NCBI GenBank assembly: GCA_016858145.1
Contig: JAEHOE010000012.1
Coordinates: forward strand, 1,116,001-1,180,000
Reading direction: 5' to 3'
DNA from: Edaphochlamys debaryana
Lineage: Eukaryota; Chlorophyta; Chlorophyceae; Chlamydomonadales
Length of the DNA: 64,000 nucleotides
Shown: positions 13,401 through 23,823 of the stretch, piece by piece
How the letters are laid out: every line of letters starts with the position of its first letter
How positions within the stretch are numbered: position 1 is the first letter of the stretch
The notes under the pieces: model-generated
Told to the model about the DNA's origin: nothing
Database searches by the model: none
Seen by the model: the letters and a program-made list of their open reading frames with translations, nothing else
Program-made: the position numbers and the translations under genes

Positions 13401-15432
13401 CCCGGCCGCCGCCAGGGCGCGCAGCGCGCCCACGGCGTTGGCGCCCGCTGCCAAGTGCGCGGGCGTCCAGCCCTCGGCGTCGTGAGTGGCGCCAGCCGCC
13501 GCCGCCGTGGCGGCAGGCGTGCCGCTGTGTGGCGGCGACGGCGGCTCGCATGTGGCCGACTTGCGCAGCGCCCTGACGGCGGACTTCTCCTGCGCCAGCG
13601 TGGCCGCCACCACTGCGTGGTCTGTGAGCAGCTGCACCACCTCGGCCCAGCCGCCCGAGCAGGCCAGGTGCAGAGGCGTGCTGCGCGCAACACGGTCGGA
13701 CAGAAAGGGGACAGCGAGCATGAGGGGCGGGAAGAGCACGCACTGCTAGCGGTCTAGATATAACCCACTGCGGCCGAGAACCCTGTTCGACTGCGGGGTG
13801 TTAGTCATCACCCGACATCAGTCATCAGCCCCAACCACTCACGCCCCGTTAGCGTCCTTGATCTGCGCAGCGGCGCCCAGCGCCAGCAGCCGCCTCACAG
13901 CGCCTGCAGAGTTTCGCGAAAGACAAGCAACGCCGTCAGTTGACGCAAGCTGCAACAGCATTCGGCACCCGCACCAGCCGTCAACAACAAAGTTTCAATC
14001 CCGTAGCTTGTGCCCGCCAGTCCCGCGAGTCCCAAGCCCCGGGCCCACCCGCGGCGCCGTATCTCGCCGCCACGTGCAGAGGCGTGCGCCCCGCCTCCTC
14101 GTCCTCCCGGTTCAGCTCCGCCGCAGCGCCCCGGGGGTCGCCGCCGCAGCAGCGCACCACGTGCTCGTGCAACAGGCCGAGCATGTCGGGGGCGTCCACC
14201 ATGGCCGCCTGCAGGGAAGCCGCGAGGAAGCGGGCGTGAAGCTGGATGCCAAAGGCTACGGCGCGTCAAACGTGTGTGTTGATGTGCACGATGACGATAC
14301 GGCGTGCATAGCGGAAGCGCTTTGGGGAGTCGGGGCAGGCATGTGCTTCTGGGGCCCGCTACACTGACATTCCACATTGGCAAGTAGCGGTTACCCATTC
14401 GACCAACAGCATTTGTAACGTCTCCACCTCATCGTTTTCCCGCCGCACGACCCACCACGTGCAACGGCGTCCATCCGCGCCCCGGCAGAGGTACCAGCCC
14501 TGCACCCGCCGCCAGCAGGGCCCGTGCGGCGGCCCCCGCGTTGGTGGTCGCCGCTGCATGGAGCGGCGTGGAGCCGGCGCCATCCTGTGCGTCCACCCCC
14601 AAGCGCCGCTTGAAGACGGGCAGCAGGATCTGCAGAGAGTCTGCGTTGTCGCTCTGCGCGGCGTAATGAAGAAGCGTCTGGCGCTGATCGTCCATGACGT
14701 CGTACAGTACGGCGGCGATGCTGTCGTGCCGCAGGGTTCCGTCGGGCTGCGGGATGGCGACAGAAATCTCCTCGCCCGCGTCGGCGTGCAGCTGCGTCAG
14801 CAACAGCTGCAGGGCGGGCTCGCTGCTGGCTGCAGCGAAATGGAGCGGCGAGGCGCCGCGGTGGAGAGGTGCGGGCGCCGTGGCCAGCCGAACGCGGGCC
14901 TGGATGAGCGGAGGGTGAAGGGAAAAGAGGCGGGAGATCAGTCTCATGGCCGCCGGGGGAGGGGGGGGGTGCTGTAGTGGAGCCTTGTCGAAAGCCAAGG
15001 GCCTTCACCTCAAGGCACCCAGCCAGTTCGGGACTGATTTCCCTCCTTCAGTGACAGATGCAGTCTCGTCTAGCCGTTCAGGCCGCGGTCAGGGCCCTCG
15101 GCGCTCCCTGGGCTGTCTGGGTGCCAGCGCAACACCACTAACGTGTGCGACCGCGTGCTTCGCCGCGCAGCCGCCTAGGTGTTGTCCGATCTCACCTCTT
15201 CATTTGGGAGAGCCTGTAGAAGCACTTCGATAGCGTCCGTGTTGCCGGCGCGTGCGGCGTGGTGCAGCGCACTCAAGCCGCCCTCATCAAGCTCGCTCAC
15301 AACCTCGGGCCCAAACGTGGACAGGATCGCTGACACGCGCTCGCATGTGTCGGGACCCCGTTGGGCGCAGGCCTCGGAGAGCTGACCCGCCAGCGACGCG
15401 CCGGGCAGGTTCTCGGGCGGCAGGTCGTCCAT
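4496..15432 (-). CDS. Ankyrin-repeat protein with C-terminal TKL-type kinase domain (22 exons, ~2431 aa)
   Basis: Exons (minus): 15432-15196, 14899-14456, 14208-14049, 13903-13843, 13680-11102, 10908-10157, 9978-8820, 8628-8372, 8217-8108, 7940-7822, 7559-7389, 7230-7030, 6869-6580, 6449-6372, 6242-6160, 6032-5942, 5794-5743, 5617-5583, 5462-5340, 5221-5135, 4966-4826, 4561-4496. All phases agree. Ankyrin repeats occupy the first ~430 aa (SALHHAARAGN, SPLHFAAA, TLLHYAAQ, TPLHVAARYG, TPLHLACSGGW, TPAHLAAG). A long Ala/Glu/Pro- and Gly-rich linker follows. A second ankyrin set (SLHFAAWAGN, TPLHFAALAG, TLLMLAAEAGN) comes just before the kinase. Kinase motifs: Gly loop GDGAFGEVF (~2163), VAIK with Lys ~2184, HRDLKPDN ~2276, DFG ~2296, APE ~2324, closing Arg in RQRP. 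All catalytic residues are present, so it should be active. TKL (Raf/ILK-like ANK-kinase) is inferred. The ATG at 15432 is the first in-frame start. Confidence 0.85.
9448..9590 (-). repeat. Gly/Ser/Gln/Tyr codon repeat in ANK-kinase linker
   Basis: Tandem units of about 15-18 nt encode GGGSQYGG and GGASQYGG repeated roughly six times within exon 7. This is a low-complexity, probably disordered segment that may vary in length between strains. Confidence 0.8.
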
Positions 15433-15874
15433 CGCTAGCTTCGCGCTCGTCTAACGTGGCATGTACCCCGACAGGCCAAGCTGCTCAAGTAGAGCAGCAC
15501 TGGGCAGCCGCAGCAGTGCCGGAGCGCTCCGTCTACGATCCCCAAACCGCGTTGCCAAACCGCTCGCCACGGATGTAGCTGGTCTCAGGTCGGTTGGTGG
15601 TGTGGAGCGACTGGACGCGGCTTATGGGCGCCGCTGCAAGGAGCGTAGCGGGGACAGGGCTTCCCTTCTGGACGTCGTCACATGCCCGCATCGGCCTTCT
15701 ATAGTCTGCCACGCAAAACGCTCACTGCGAACAAGCCCCCCGAGCAGAGGCCGCAAATAGAGCTAACGCGCCCCAACTGGGCTGCTGTGTGGACGCGCCC
15801 CGTTCGCACAGCCAGCGCATCGCTCAACCCCTATACGGAGCGTAGCACCAGACACACGGTCAACTGTCATAGTC
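15433..15874. promoter_or_regulatory. Divergent promoter region, ANK-kinase / CREST gene
   Basis: 442 bp separate two start codons on opposite strands. It must contain both 5' UTRs and core promoters. No clear TATA box was identified. Confidence 0.55.
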
Positions 15875-17714
15875 ATGGAACACACGCTCGTAGTGTCCAG
15901 TGCGGCCGCACAGCTTGAGCAGAGCAACCGCAAGCATGCGGGCCCAACGCTGCTTGCGTTGCAGGCCGCGCGGCGCAGGCCGCTTCGAGCTCTGCTGGGC
16001 CTCACACGGCAGCTATCCGCGCGCTTCCGGGGCCCCCGAGTGCTGAAGGTGGAGACTACGTCTGGAAGGCATGCCGAATCCCTCCCGGGCCCCATGGCTG
16101 TCGCACCCGACGGCCCCCTAACCCCGGTTCGCTGGCGCGTGGCGCGCCGCTCTTGGCCCCACCCGCGAGTCATCAAGGCGCAGGCTTCGTCCCAGCCCGA
16201 ATATGCGGGACCGGTGCTGCCGCACTTCCACAAGAACCTTCGCCCGCACATCGCCGAGCCTCAACAAGTAGCGCCAGTGCACCGAGCCGTCGTCGTGCCC
16301 AAGCCCCTTCCCGCAGCGTCCGCCAGCATGTCGCAGCAGGAGACCGCGGTGCAGGCGGTGAAGCCGGTGCTTAGCGCGCGGAGGGCCCCGCGCGTTCCCG
16401 TGCGCCCGCTGGCGCCGCGCCGGCGCCGCGGTCCGTTTCGAGGCCTGGGCAGGGCGCTCCGCGGCCTGGGTTCCCGGCTGGGCCCCAAGGTGCGCCTTGG
16501 GGCCGTGTCTTGACCTGGTGGCATAGATCGTCAGATAGATAGTCAGTCGGCGGAATGGATGGGGGATATGCCATCAAGTCCAGTCTGCCGTGCGCCGACT
16601 CGTTCTTGCTACGTGCGCTGGCGCATCGTGGCATAGCCCCCGCACTCAATCCGCCATGCCTGCGCGCCTCTGCTTCCACTCGCCTTCCCTGTCGCCATCC
16701 CCGACGCCCTCTGTGCATTCCTCTCTGCCCCGCTCCCAGGGCCCCGGCCACCACGACCAGGTCATCAGCGAGCGGCTGCTCAATGTGGCCACGTGCGCGC
16801 CCTTCTTCCAGGCGGGCGGCAGGATCCTGAGGTAAGGATACGTTGCGGGGCGCCGCGCGGAAAGCTTGTCTTTGGTGCACTTGAGGAACGCCGCTGACGC
16901 CTGTGCATGCGCTTCGTGCCCGTGCCTGCAGGCTGTGCCGCTCCGCCGCCGCCCGCCGCTTCGGCTGGGCCTTCGTCGCGGTGGGCTGCATCGCGTCCCT
17001 GTACCACAGGTGCGCCGCTGCCGTACAACCCACCAAGACCAATACTCCGCTCTCGTGCCAGCCTTCGCGCCCTTCACGCACCGCGCTCTGACCCTCACCC
17101 CTCCATGCTTTGCCGTGACCTCCTGCCACACGCTCCTCACCGCCCTGCTTGCCTCCGCTCCCTCGCAGCTCCTGGGGCCGCGCACGCCCCGCCCTGCGCA
17201 AGCTGGACTATTGGGCCATCGCCCTGGCGTCCATGGTGCTGCGCAGCGCGGTGGTTGGGCCCGCGCCGGCCTGGCTGGCGGCGGCCATGGTGGCGGCGAT
17301 CCCGTTCAAGCCCGCCGCCGTGTCCTCCGTCAACTTCGCAGCCGCCGAGGTGAGCACGCGCGAAGGCCGCGATGCAGTGCGCCCAGCCTCATGTGTAGAG
17401 CGGAATGCTGCGATGCAGGTAGCCTGGGCACACACGTTGATGAGTTGGCCCTGCGTGCTCCTGCCCTGCAGGCTCGCTACCTGGCCCTGGCGCTCGGCCA
17501 CCCCCACCTGCGCCCCACCTTCGCGGCGCACGTGGGCTGCAGCGCTGCGGCCACCGCCTGCTTCCTGGACCACTCCCCCGTCATGGCCTGGAACCCCTTC
17601 GCGCACGCCATGTTCCACGCCTTCTCCGCCGCGTCCTTCCTGGCCATGCCCGCCGCGCTGAACCACGTGACCGAGCTCGCGGCGCTGACGCAGCCCTCCG
17701 TGGTGACGGCGTGA
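15875..17714 (+). CDS. Multi-pass membrane protein, CREST/PAQR-like, with basic N-terminal extension
   Basis: Exons 15875-16489, 16740-16831, 16932-17009, 17169-17349, 17472-17714; phases agree, 402 aa. Exon 1 encodes a soluble, Arg-rich region of 205 aa with no recognised domain. The rest is hydrophobic with at least five likely helices. Three motifs fit the CREST superfamily (PAQR receptors, alkaline ceramidase, Per1): SLYH followed by SSW at the end of one helix, LDYWAIALASM at the start of the next, and HAMFH (HxxxH) in the last. Those Ser, Asp and His residues bind metal in known CREST hydrolases, so a lipid-amide or ester hydrolase role is possible but unproven. Exon 1 also has a stop at 16511-16513 if it is not spliced, which would give a separate 212-aa protein. 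Joining is preferred because the donor after GGCCCCAAG and the acceptor at 16739 are both phase 0. Confidence 0.6.
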
Positions 17715-20449
17715 GGGCGTGGTCCGTTGAGGATGGTGTTTTGGGAAAGGGTTGGGAGAAGGCGCCCGAGTGGCGGGGATCGCCCGTTGGGATGAGGCGT
17801 AGGGTGGAGGGACGTAGCATGGGCGCCACAGAGGCCTGGGCTGGCGTTCAGTGCGGTCCATAGTAATCTTTAGACATCTCTGTATTCTTTTAGGCCTGGG
17901 CGCGCAGCGCTTTTTGATTGGGGTGCCCGCGAATCATTATCGTAGGAGTTGGGCGGCATCACGGGGCTTACTGTGGGGTACCTGTCTCTCGATTGAGGGG
18001 TTGTGCGTTAGCGGATAGCGCTGTCCGCTCGCGCTTGTATTGGCGACTGTTCAAGTAAGGCGGCCCAGCTTGTGCTCTATCATCTTTTGGCGGGCTATGG
18101 TGAGGAGATCACAGTAGGGCGACACACACACAATAAAGCAGCTTCGTCTGCATGTCCTGAGAAGAGATACTGCCTCCTTGATCCGCTTCGTTGAGTGCGT
18201 GTTGCTCGCGATGGCTTACTTCTCTTCACTTATGGCTAAGGCCCCGATTGAGTGTGTAGGGGTGGAGCCGACCGGGTTGCCCTCTGGTGCGGGCAGCCGG
18301 TTGCTACCAGCTTGAGCCCCTGGGGGTTGAGGAGGCAGCTGTATTACTAGTGCATGGGTATCGGTCGCCGGGGCAGCCACCCTGGCTGACGGCCATGACG
18401 GGGCATCACGGTAGCCCTCCGCCTATTGTACTGCTTGGGCTCGACGGAGGTCGGGTTATTATAGACAACGGGGCGTAGTGCCGTAGAGGTTGGGTGTCTT
18501 GTGCTGGAGTTGGGCGGAGCTGCCCGGCGGAGCTGTCACCCTACGCGGGACGGCTGCTTTGGCTGAGCCTGTGCTGACTCGGGGCCGTAGGGGGGCACTG
18601 TGCTTGGAACGTCCTGTCATCGGTGCAGACAGACCCAAGGTTACTTGTGTGCCAGTTGTCGGCCAAGCGGAGCTGGCTGAGGTACAGCAATCTGCAACCG
18701 GGTCTGGTAGGGTCTGGTTGGGGTAGGGAGGGCCAGCTTGTGGGGCGTGTGCTGCCGCTTTGACATGTTCTCCTATATGCTTGGTATTCATGTAGGGCCT
18801 CAGCAAATTTGCTCGACATTGTCTGGAGGACTGGAGCACCACTAGCAGTCCGGTGCCAGGAGGTGGATTGCCTGGTGGGCTGATGGAGTCGAGCAAGCTC
18901 AAGACGTGGGACGCAAGACGCTAGCTGACGGCAGCGCTGTAATGCTATCCGCTTTACGGGACCTTCACGCCAGCTCAGCAACCCGTTGCAGACCAACAGG
19001 GTGTCTGTCCGCCTCAGGACAGGGAAACAGCGTCCCAGTCCTCGCTTCCCCAGCCCCCGCTTCCCGCCCCTCAACCAAGCGCTGCGCTTCGTTGATGCCA
19101 TCTACCCCGCTTCCCAGTCCCCGCCTCGGCCTCCCCAGCCCCCGCTTGCCCAGTCCCCGCTTCCCCAGTCCCCACTGCCGTAACACTGGCCCACATCACT
19201 CCTCAGGGTAGCCGGGCCGCTTCTTGGCGGCCGGCTCAGCCGCTGGCTGTTACTGCTCATCTTCGTGCGTCGGGTGGGTGTTGCCGCCAAGCGGCTGCCG
19301 ACTGGTCGTCACCGCCGTCGCCGCCGTCGCCGCCGGCTTCCGCTGCAGCGGTGGAAGCCGCCGCACCAGCCTCGAGGGCGGCGTTCTCGCGTCCAGGCCG
19401 CGCAGCCGTCCACACCGCACGCGTTGCTGGGCAGTCATGCCCTCGTAAGTTGCATCAGCCCGCGCCCATCAGGCTCGGGCACGCTTAGACCTCGTCACCC
19501 CGAGCCGCCTTCCTCCTGTCCTGCCCCTGGAGTACTTTCGCTATGTCGCCTTTGCCTGTGTGGGAGGGTGCGGGGAGTTCCCGGTTCCTATGTACGCTGC
19601 TGGCGCGAGAGGGTGAGCGGGATCTGCGACCAGTCACAATTGCCGAACTCGGCAACCGCTTCCACAAACCCACCTCAGCACACATCCCCACACACAGCTC
19701 TGGAACACTGCAGCCCCACGCGACAACTCGGCCGCTTGCACCTGCTAGACCTGCCCATTGACCGAGTTCAGGCCTCCGGTTGCCAGACGACCCACCTCCG
19801 TATGTTCGCGACTTGACAACTTAGACGCTCAGAGCAAGTCAGGGAGGGCGTGACTGGTCGTCGGGCTGAAGCAGGGTCGTCATGGCCAGCTAGCGCCGCG
19901 TTTTCGAGCGCTGCTCTGTACCCTTAGACGACCAAGGTAAGCAAGGCGTCCTTACTTCAAGAGGAGCCTACGCGGTGTCGCGCTGGCAGCGCTGGGCGAT
20001 GTCCGTGGGCGGTTGCTGGACGGTGCGCTTTCCACCGAATGCGCACCCGGACCTTCTGTGTTGAGCAGTCAAGGTGCTGCACCCGGCGGGCCAGAAGTGC
20101 CCCCAGCCAGCTGCATGTCCAGGCCTCAACACAGCACACGCGGCTAAAAGACGCGCGTTCTGGTAGTCCGTGCCTTTCAGCCTAACCTCTCTGCCCGCTG
20201 GCGGGCTGGGGGTCCGGTTTAGTGCGGTCTTGCTGATCCCGCCATGGGTGCGCGTGATGGTGGCGGCCCCGCCCTGGACAGCGGGACAGAGCAGGCATCA
20301 GGTTCCTAGCCTGCCGCGGTGGGGATGCGGACTGTGCCAACACACCAGGGAGCAAAGGGAGATCAGACCAGCGGGGGCCCGAGCTCGCTCGGGCTGTGTG
20401 CTCCAACCTACTGCCCCCGTGCCGCCACCGCACAGGTTGCACCCCCACC
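17715..20449. other. 2.7-kb gap between CREST and first GATA gene
   Basis: 3' UTR of the CREST gene, then lower-GC sequence with a short (CA)n tract near 18122, the C-rich tandem repeat at 19032-19178, and unconvincing short ORFs. It may be a decayed mobile element, but no transposase, reverse transcriptase or terminal repeat was recognised. Confidence 0.4.
19032..19178 (+). repeat. Degenerate C-rich tandem repeat
   Basis: Two clusters (about 19032-19070 and 19105-19178) of a ~15-nt unit, CCCAGYCCCCGCTTC, in the gap between the CREST and GATA genes. No gene overlaps it. Confidence 0.7.
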
Positions 20450-22534
20450 ATGCTCAACGTAGAAGATATGCGAAGCCGACGGGTGCGTACTATGAAAGCT
20501 ACTGAAGCCTCTCAACCTGCTGCTGCCCTACGTGGACGCCAAAGGCCCTACGGTCGCTTTCTGACTCCGCATTCCGCCTGCCCTCCCAGCAGCCTGACCG
20601 GCGTAGCAAGCGCCTTCGGGTGGAGGAGCCCACGGCTGCGCTAGCGCTAGCTCTACTAGAGACAGTCCGCCAGGCGCTAGACAGCGAGGCCGATGTGGGT
20701 CGGGACGCTGGACCTGCCGCCCTGTCTGAGGGCCTACCCATGGGGGCCTCAGAGGCGCTCACGGGGACAGCACAGGAGGAGGAGCAAAAGCCGCACCTCA
20801 TAAAGCATGACCTACAAGAGCTAGGGCGTGCTGTTGAGGAGGCTCGGGAGGAGCTCGACGAAGAGGAGGAGGAGGAGGAGGAGCGCAAGCCGAAACCACG
20901 GCGGCGGCGGGAGACGCCCACGGCGGCAGCGGCGCGGCGGCAGGCGGCAGCAGCGCGGGGGGCCAAAGGCCGAGCAAAGGCTGTGGAGGAGCCAGAGCCA
21001 GTAGCGCCGTCGCCGCTGCCCCCGCCCCCGGAGCCGATCCCCAAGCGTGCGGGCAGCGAGAGCGGGCCCTCAGGTGAGATTCGGGATCAGCTGATGCAGG
21101 CGCCGATTCGGCCAGACTCCTAGCCAACTATGACCTTGCAGATGACCTTGGTTCGACTTTGGTCGCGTTTTGCAGAGGCGGGGACGTCAGGGAGGGCGGC
21201 CGCGGACGGCAAGGCTGTGCCCCGGGCAGGCGGGCACGCGGCCACGGCTTCGCACGGCTCTGGCGAGACCGGGCCGGGCGACACGACGGGAGAGGGCACG
21301 GCCGACGGGGGAACCGACGCGGACGAGGGCCTGGCGCCCGACGACGCACTAGCGGGCGAGGGAGGACGGAAGCGGAAATGCGTCGGGTAAGCCTGGGTGC
21401 GGCTTCCTCCCCTGGTGCCTCTGCTTGTGCGACCTGTGCGTGCCGGCAGTGATCTGGGTTTGCGGATGCTGGTCCGACGCCGCTCACTCTGACTCTGCTC
21501 GCAGGCCCAAGGTTGGCGTGCCTGGCGGGCCCTGCGCGCACTGCGGCACCACGGAGAGCCCGCAGTGGCGGCGGCCGCTGACCAAGAAGATCATCCTCTG
21601 CAACGCCTGCGGTAGGAACACCGTCTGCGCTGCGACCGCCCCTTCTATTCTCACCCACACCTATCGTCTCCACTATCAACACCGTCCTTTCATTTCACAG
21701 AAGCCAATGCTGACCCGTTTCCCGCGTGCGCACCTGTTCTCCCTCCCGTAGGCATCTACTTCTCCCGCCACCACGCGCTGCCCAAGCGCAAGAAGGTGCC
21801 GGGCGCCAGCGCGCAGGAGATCCCGCGCTCCGCCAAGCCCATCTACATCCCGCCGCTGCCGCCCAAGGAGGTGCCGCCGCCCTCCATCACCTGCGACGAG
21901 AAGCTCGAGGTGCGAGGGTCTGGCATGATGCGCGTCCATGTTCCTCGCTGCCAGCCTCCACACGTTACCCCCTCACCCTGCATCCCCCCACCAACGCATG
22001 CTAACCCCCACATGCTCCCTGTGCCCTCCCAGGACGACATGCCGGGACCCTCGGCCGCGGCGACGCAGGCGCAGGTCCGGCTGCTGCCGGGGCTGCTGCA
22101 GGCGCAGAAGGCGGGCTTCCAGGCGTCAGCACCCGGGCTGGCCTCGGCCGTCGTGCAGGCCCTGCACCTCGCTGGTGAGCAATTGCAGCTGGCCGCAGTT
22201 CATGTGCGTTCCCGGGACCACAACTCGAGGTATCAGGGTCAGCTCGCCAGCCTCTTGAATGTCCTCATCAAGTTGCTGACATGTGGTTGCTGCGTTCGCT
22301 GACTCTGCAGGCGCGGCGGCGCCCAAACCCGAGTCGCCCAGAGACCGACCGGGCCCGTCGGCGCCGCCGTCCCTCTCGCTGCTGGCGGGTGGCACGCTGA
22401 CGGCGGGCCAGTTCTCCCCGGGCACGATGGCGGCCTTCCAGCTGGGCGGACTCATGCCGGTACCAGGCTTGACGTCACTGGGGGGCCTGACGCTCCTAGG
22501 GGGGATGCCCAAGCCCAACGCAACTCTGCGCTGA
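20450..22534 (+). CDS. GATA-type zinc-finger transcription factor (first of tandem pair)
   Basis: Exons 20450-20482, 20590-21073, 21176-21386, 21505-21611, 21752-21909, 22033-22174, 22311-22534; phases agree, 452 aa. The single GATA finger is C253-A-H-C256, 18 residues, C275-N-A-C278, with ESPQWRRP in the loop. This is the CX2CX18CX2C plant-type spacing. A basic stretch KRKK follows the finger. The N-terminus is acidic and then basic, with a run of Glu and a KPKPRRRR cluster, both typical of nuclear proteins. The C-terminus is Pro/Ala/Gly-rich. The finger is split by an intron right after the last Cys. The short first exon (MLNVEDMRSRR) is inferred: the long second exon has no ATG, while the donor at 20483 and the acceptor at 20589 keep phase 0. 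It should bind GATA sites; target genes are unknown. Confidence 0.82.
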
Positions 22535-23823
22535 GCACGCTGCTGCTTGCTGTACCTTCACCGCTTGAGACGATGACGCTGTGACCACCTGGACGGATGA
22601 CTACCCGTGGTTTGTACGATTACCTGCTGCTTGCTCGACCGCTTGGCGTTGGGCCGCCCCGCCTGGCAGGACCTGGTCTGACACTACTTCCCTACTGACC
22701 TGACCCCCTGAGAGAGATGTGGGGCAATGACCGAAGTAGCGCTTGCGTGATTATAGTACCAACACCTGATTAGTTCGACCTAATTAGTGCTCACCAGACC
22801 GCTCGTCTTTCGTTGGGAATCGTGACCTAAATCGTCTGTGAGTGTGGCTCTGGTGGTGAGGCTCTGGTGATGGCGTAGACAGATGATTGCTGCAATCTAG
22901 GCTTGGGCGTTTTATGAGCCCGTGGCGGCCTTTCTGGCGCTCTTGCATGCGGCTTTGTCAGGCATATGGGGCGGCCGCCGGCTAGGGGGACCCGGGAACA
23001 CGCGGGTTCCGAGGTCACAATCTGTGTTTGTACCCCTTGCCGTCAGAGTGGCAGGACACGGGCGGGGGGGCGTAGGCTCCGTGCAGCACACAAGCTGATC
23101 GGCGGGGTACGGGGGTCAGAGGTCACCGACGCAAGTGGTGCATGCGCCCTTGTGTGTAAGGCACATCGCACGGCCGCTGGCTAGACTGCTGCGCCCCAAG
23201 CGGGTGCGGAGGGCATTGCCCTCCAGGTCGCCCCCGTGTAGCACATTAGCAGCAAGGCTGTTTAGTAACTCACGGAGCGTTACGCGCGGACGATGTTAAG
23301 AGACTGTTGAGCCCCAAGCGGGGCGGGGGACCCGCGGCACCGTCAGAGCGGGTTCGAGGCGGGAGGACCGGGGAGACCGCCCGAGCGCGCACGGGCACTT
23401 GACCGCACAGGCGTGGCCCGATGCACGGATCCGAGATGCCATTCCCCGCAAACGCAAGCCTGCATTTCTGAAGTGTCACTCGCTGCGACGCATTATCCAT
23501 ACCAGATCAGAGGACGCGTCGAGCCCAAACAACCGACAAGGGTTTCTTTCGCCTCGCGCAACCTCGCTCGGTTGAGGTCACAGTCGTGTCGCGTGCTATA
23601 AGGTCGCGCTACAAATGTCCTTTAGAGTCCTCTTGGGAGCCAGAGCTCACCTCGACGCGCCCTGCTGGACGAAGCTCTGAAGGCCTTCCGGCATCACGCT
23701 TGAGCCCCCGATCAGTTCCTGCTGAGAGCTAGCAACGTTTGTTCGGCAGCGGGACTCCACAGGCGGCCCACCGCTCCCCTTGAATTCAGCTCAGCTCTGC
23801 CCTTGGCCTGGGGCACTGGAGCG
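22535..23823. other. Gap between the two GATA genes
   Basis: 3' UTR of the first GATA gene and promoter of the second. GCCCCAAGCGGG occurs twice (near 23195 and 23310). No coding exon supported. Confidence 0.4.
23155..23159 (+). terminator. Possible TGTAA signal, first GATA gene
   Basis: TGTAA 621 nt after the stop at 22534; the first such motif noticed downstream on this strand. Confidence 0.35.

Noticed and set aside
11000..13750. Long open frames on the plus strand opposite the ANK-kinase linker
   Set aside because: They are shadows caused by high GC and Ala/Arg-rich codons; they show no domains and no splice logic, whereas the minus strand carries conserved repeats.
14355..14460. Apparent frameshift in an ankyrin repeat (reading jumps frame after TPLHVVGRAAG and continues as NDEVETLQMLLVEW)
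   Set aside because: A normal donor GTGGGT directly after CACGTG (14456) joins to the acceptor at 14208 in phase 0 and gives TPLHV-AAMVDAP, a proper repeat. No error is needed.
15875..16513. Stand-alone 212-aa intronless gene
   Set aside because: Possible, but the donor at 16490 and acceptor at 16739 join it in phase 0 to the membrane protein that otherwise lacks a good start; kept only as an alternative.
18287..18726. Two short plus-strand open frames in the 17.7-20.4 kb gap
   Set aside because: No recognisable domain, poor starts (GTG/TTG-type) and no splice-linked partners.
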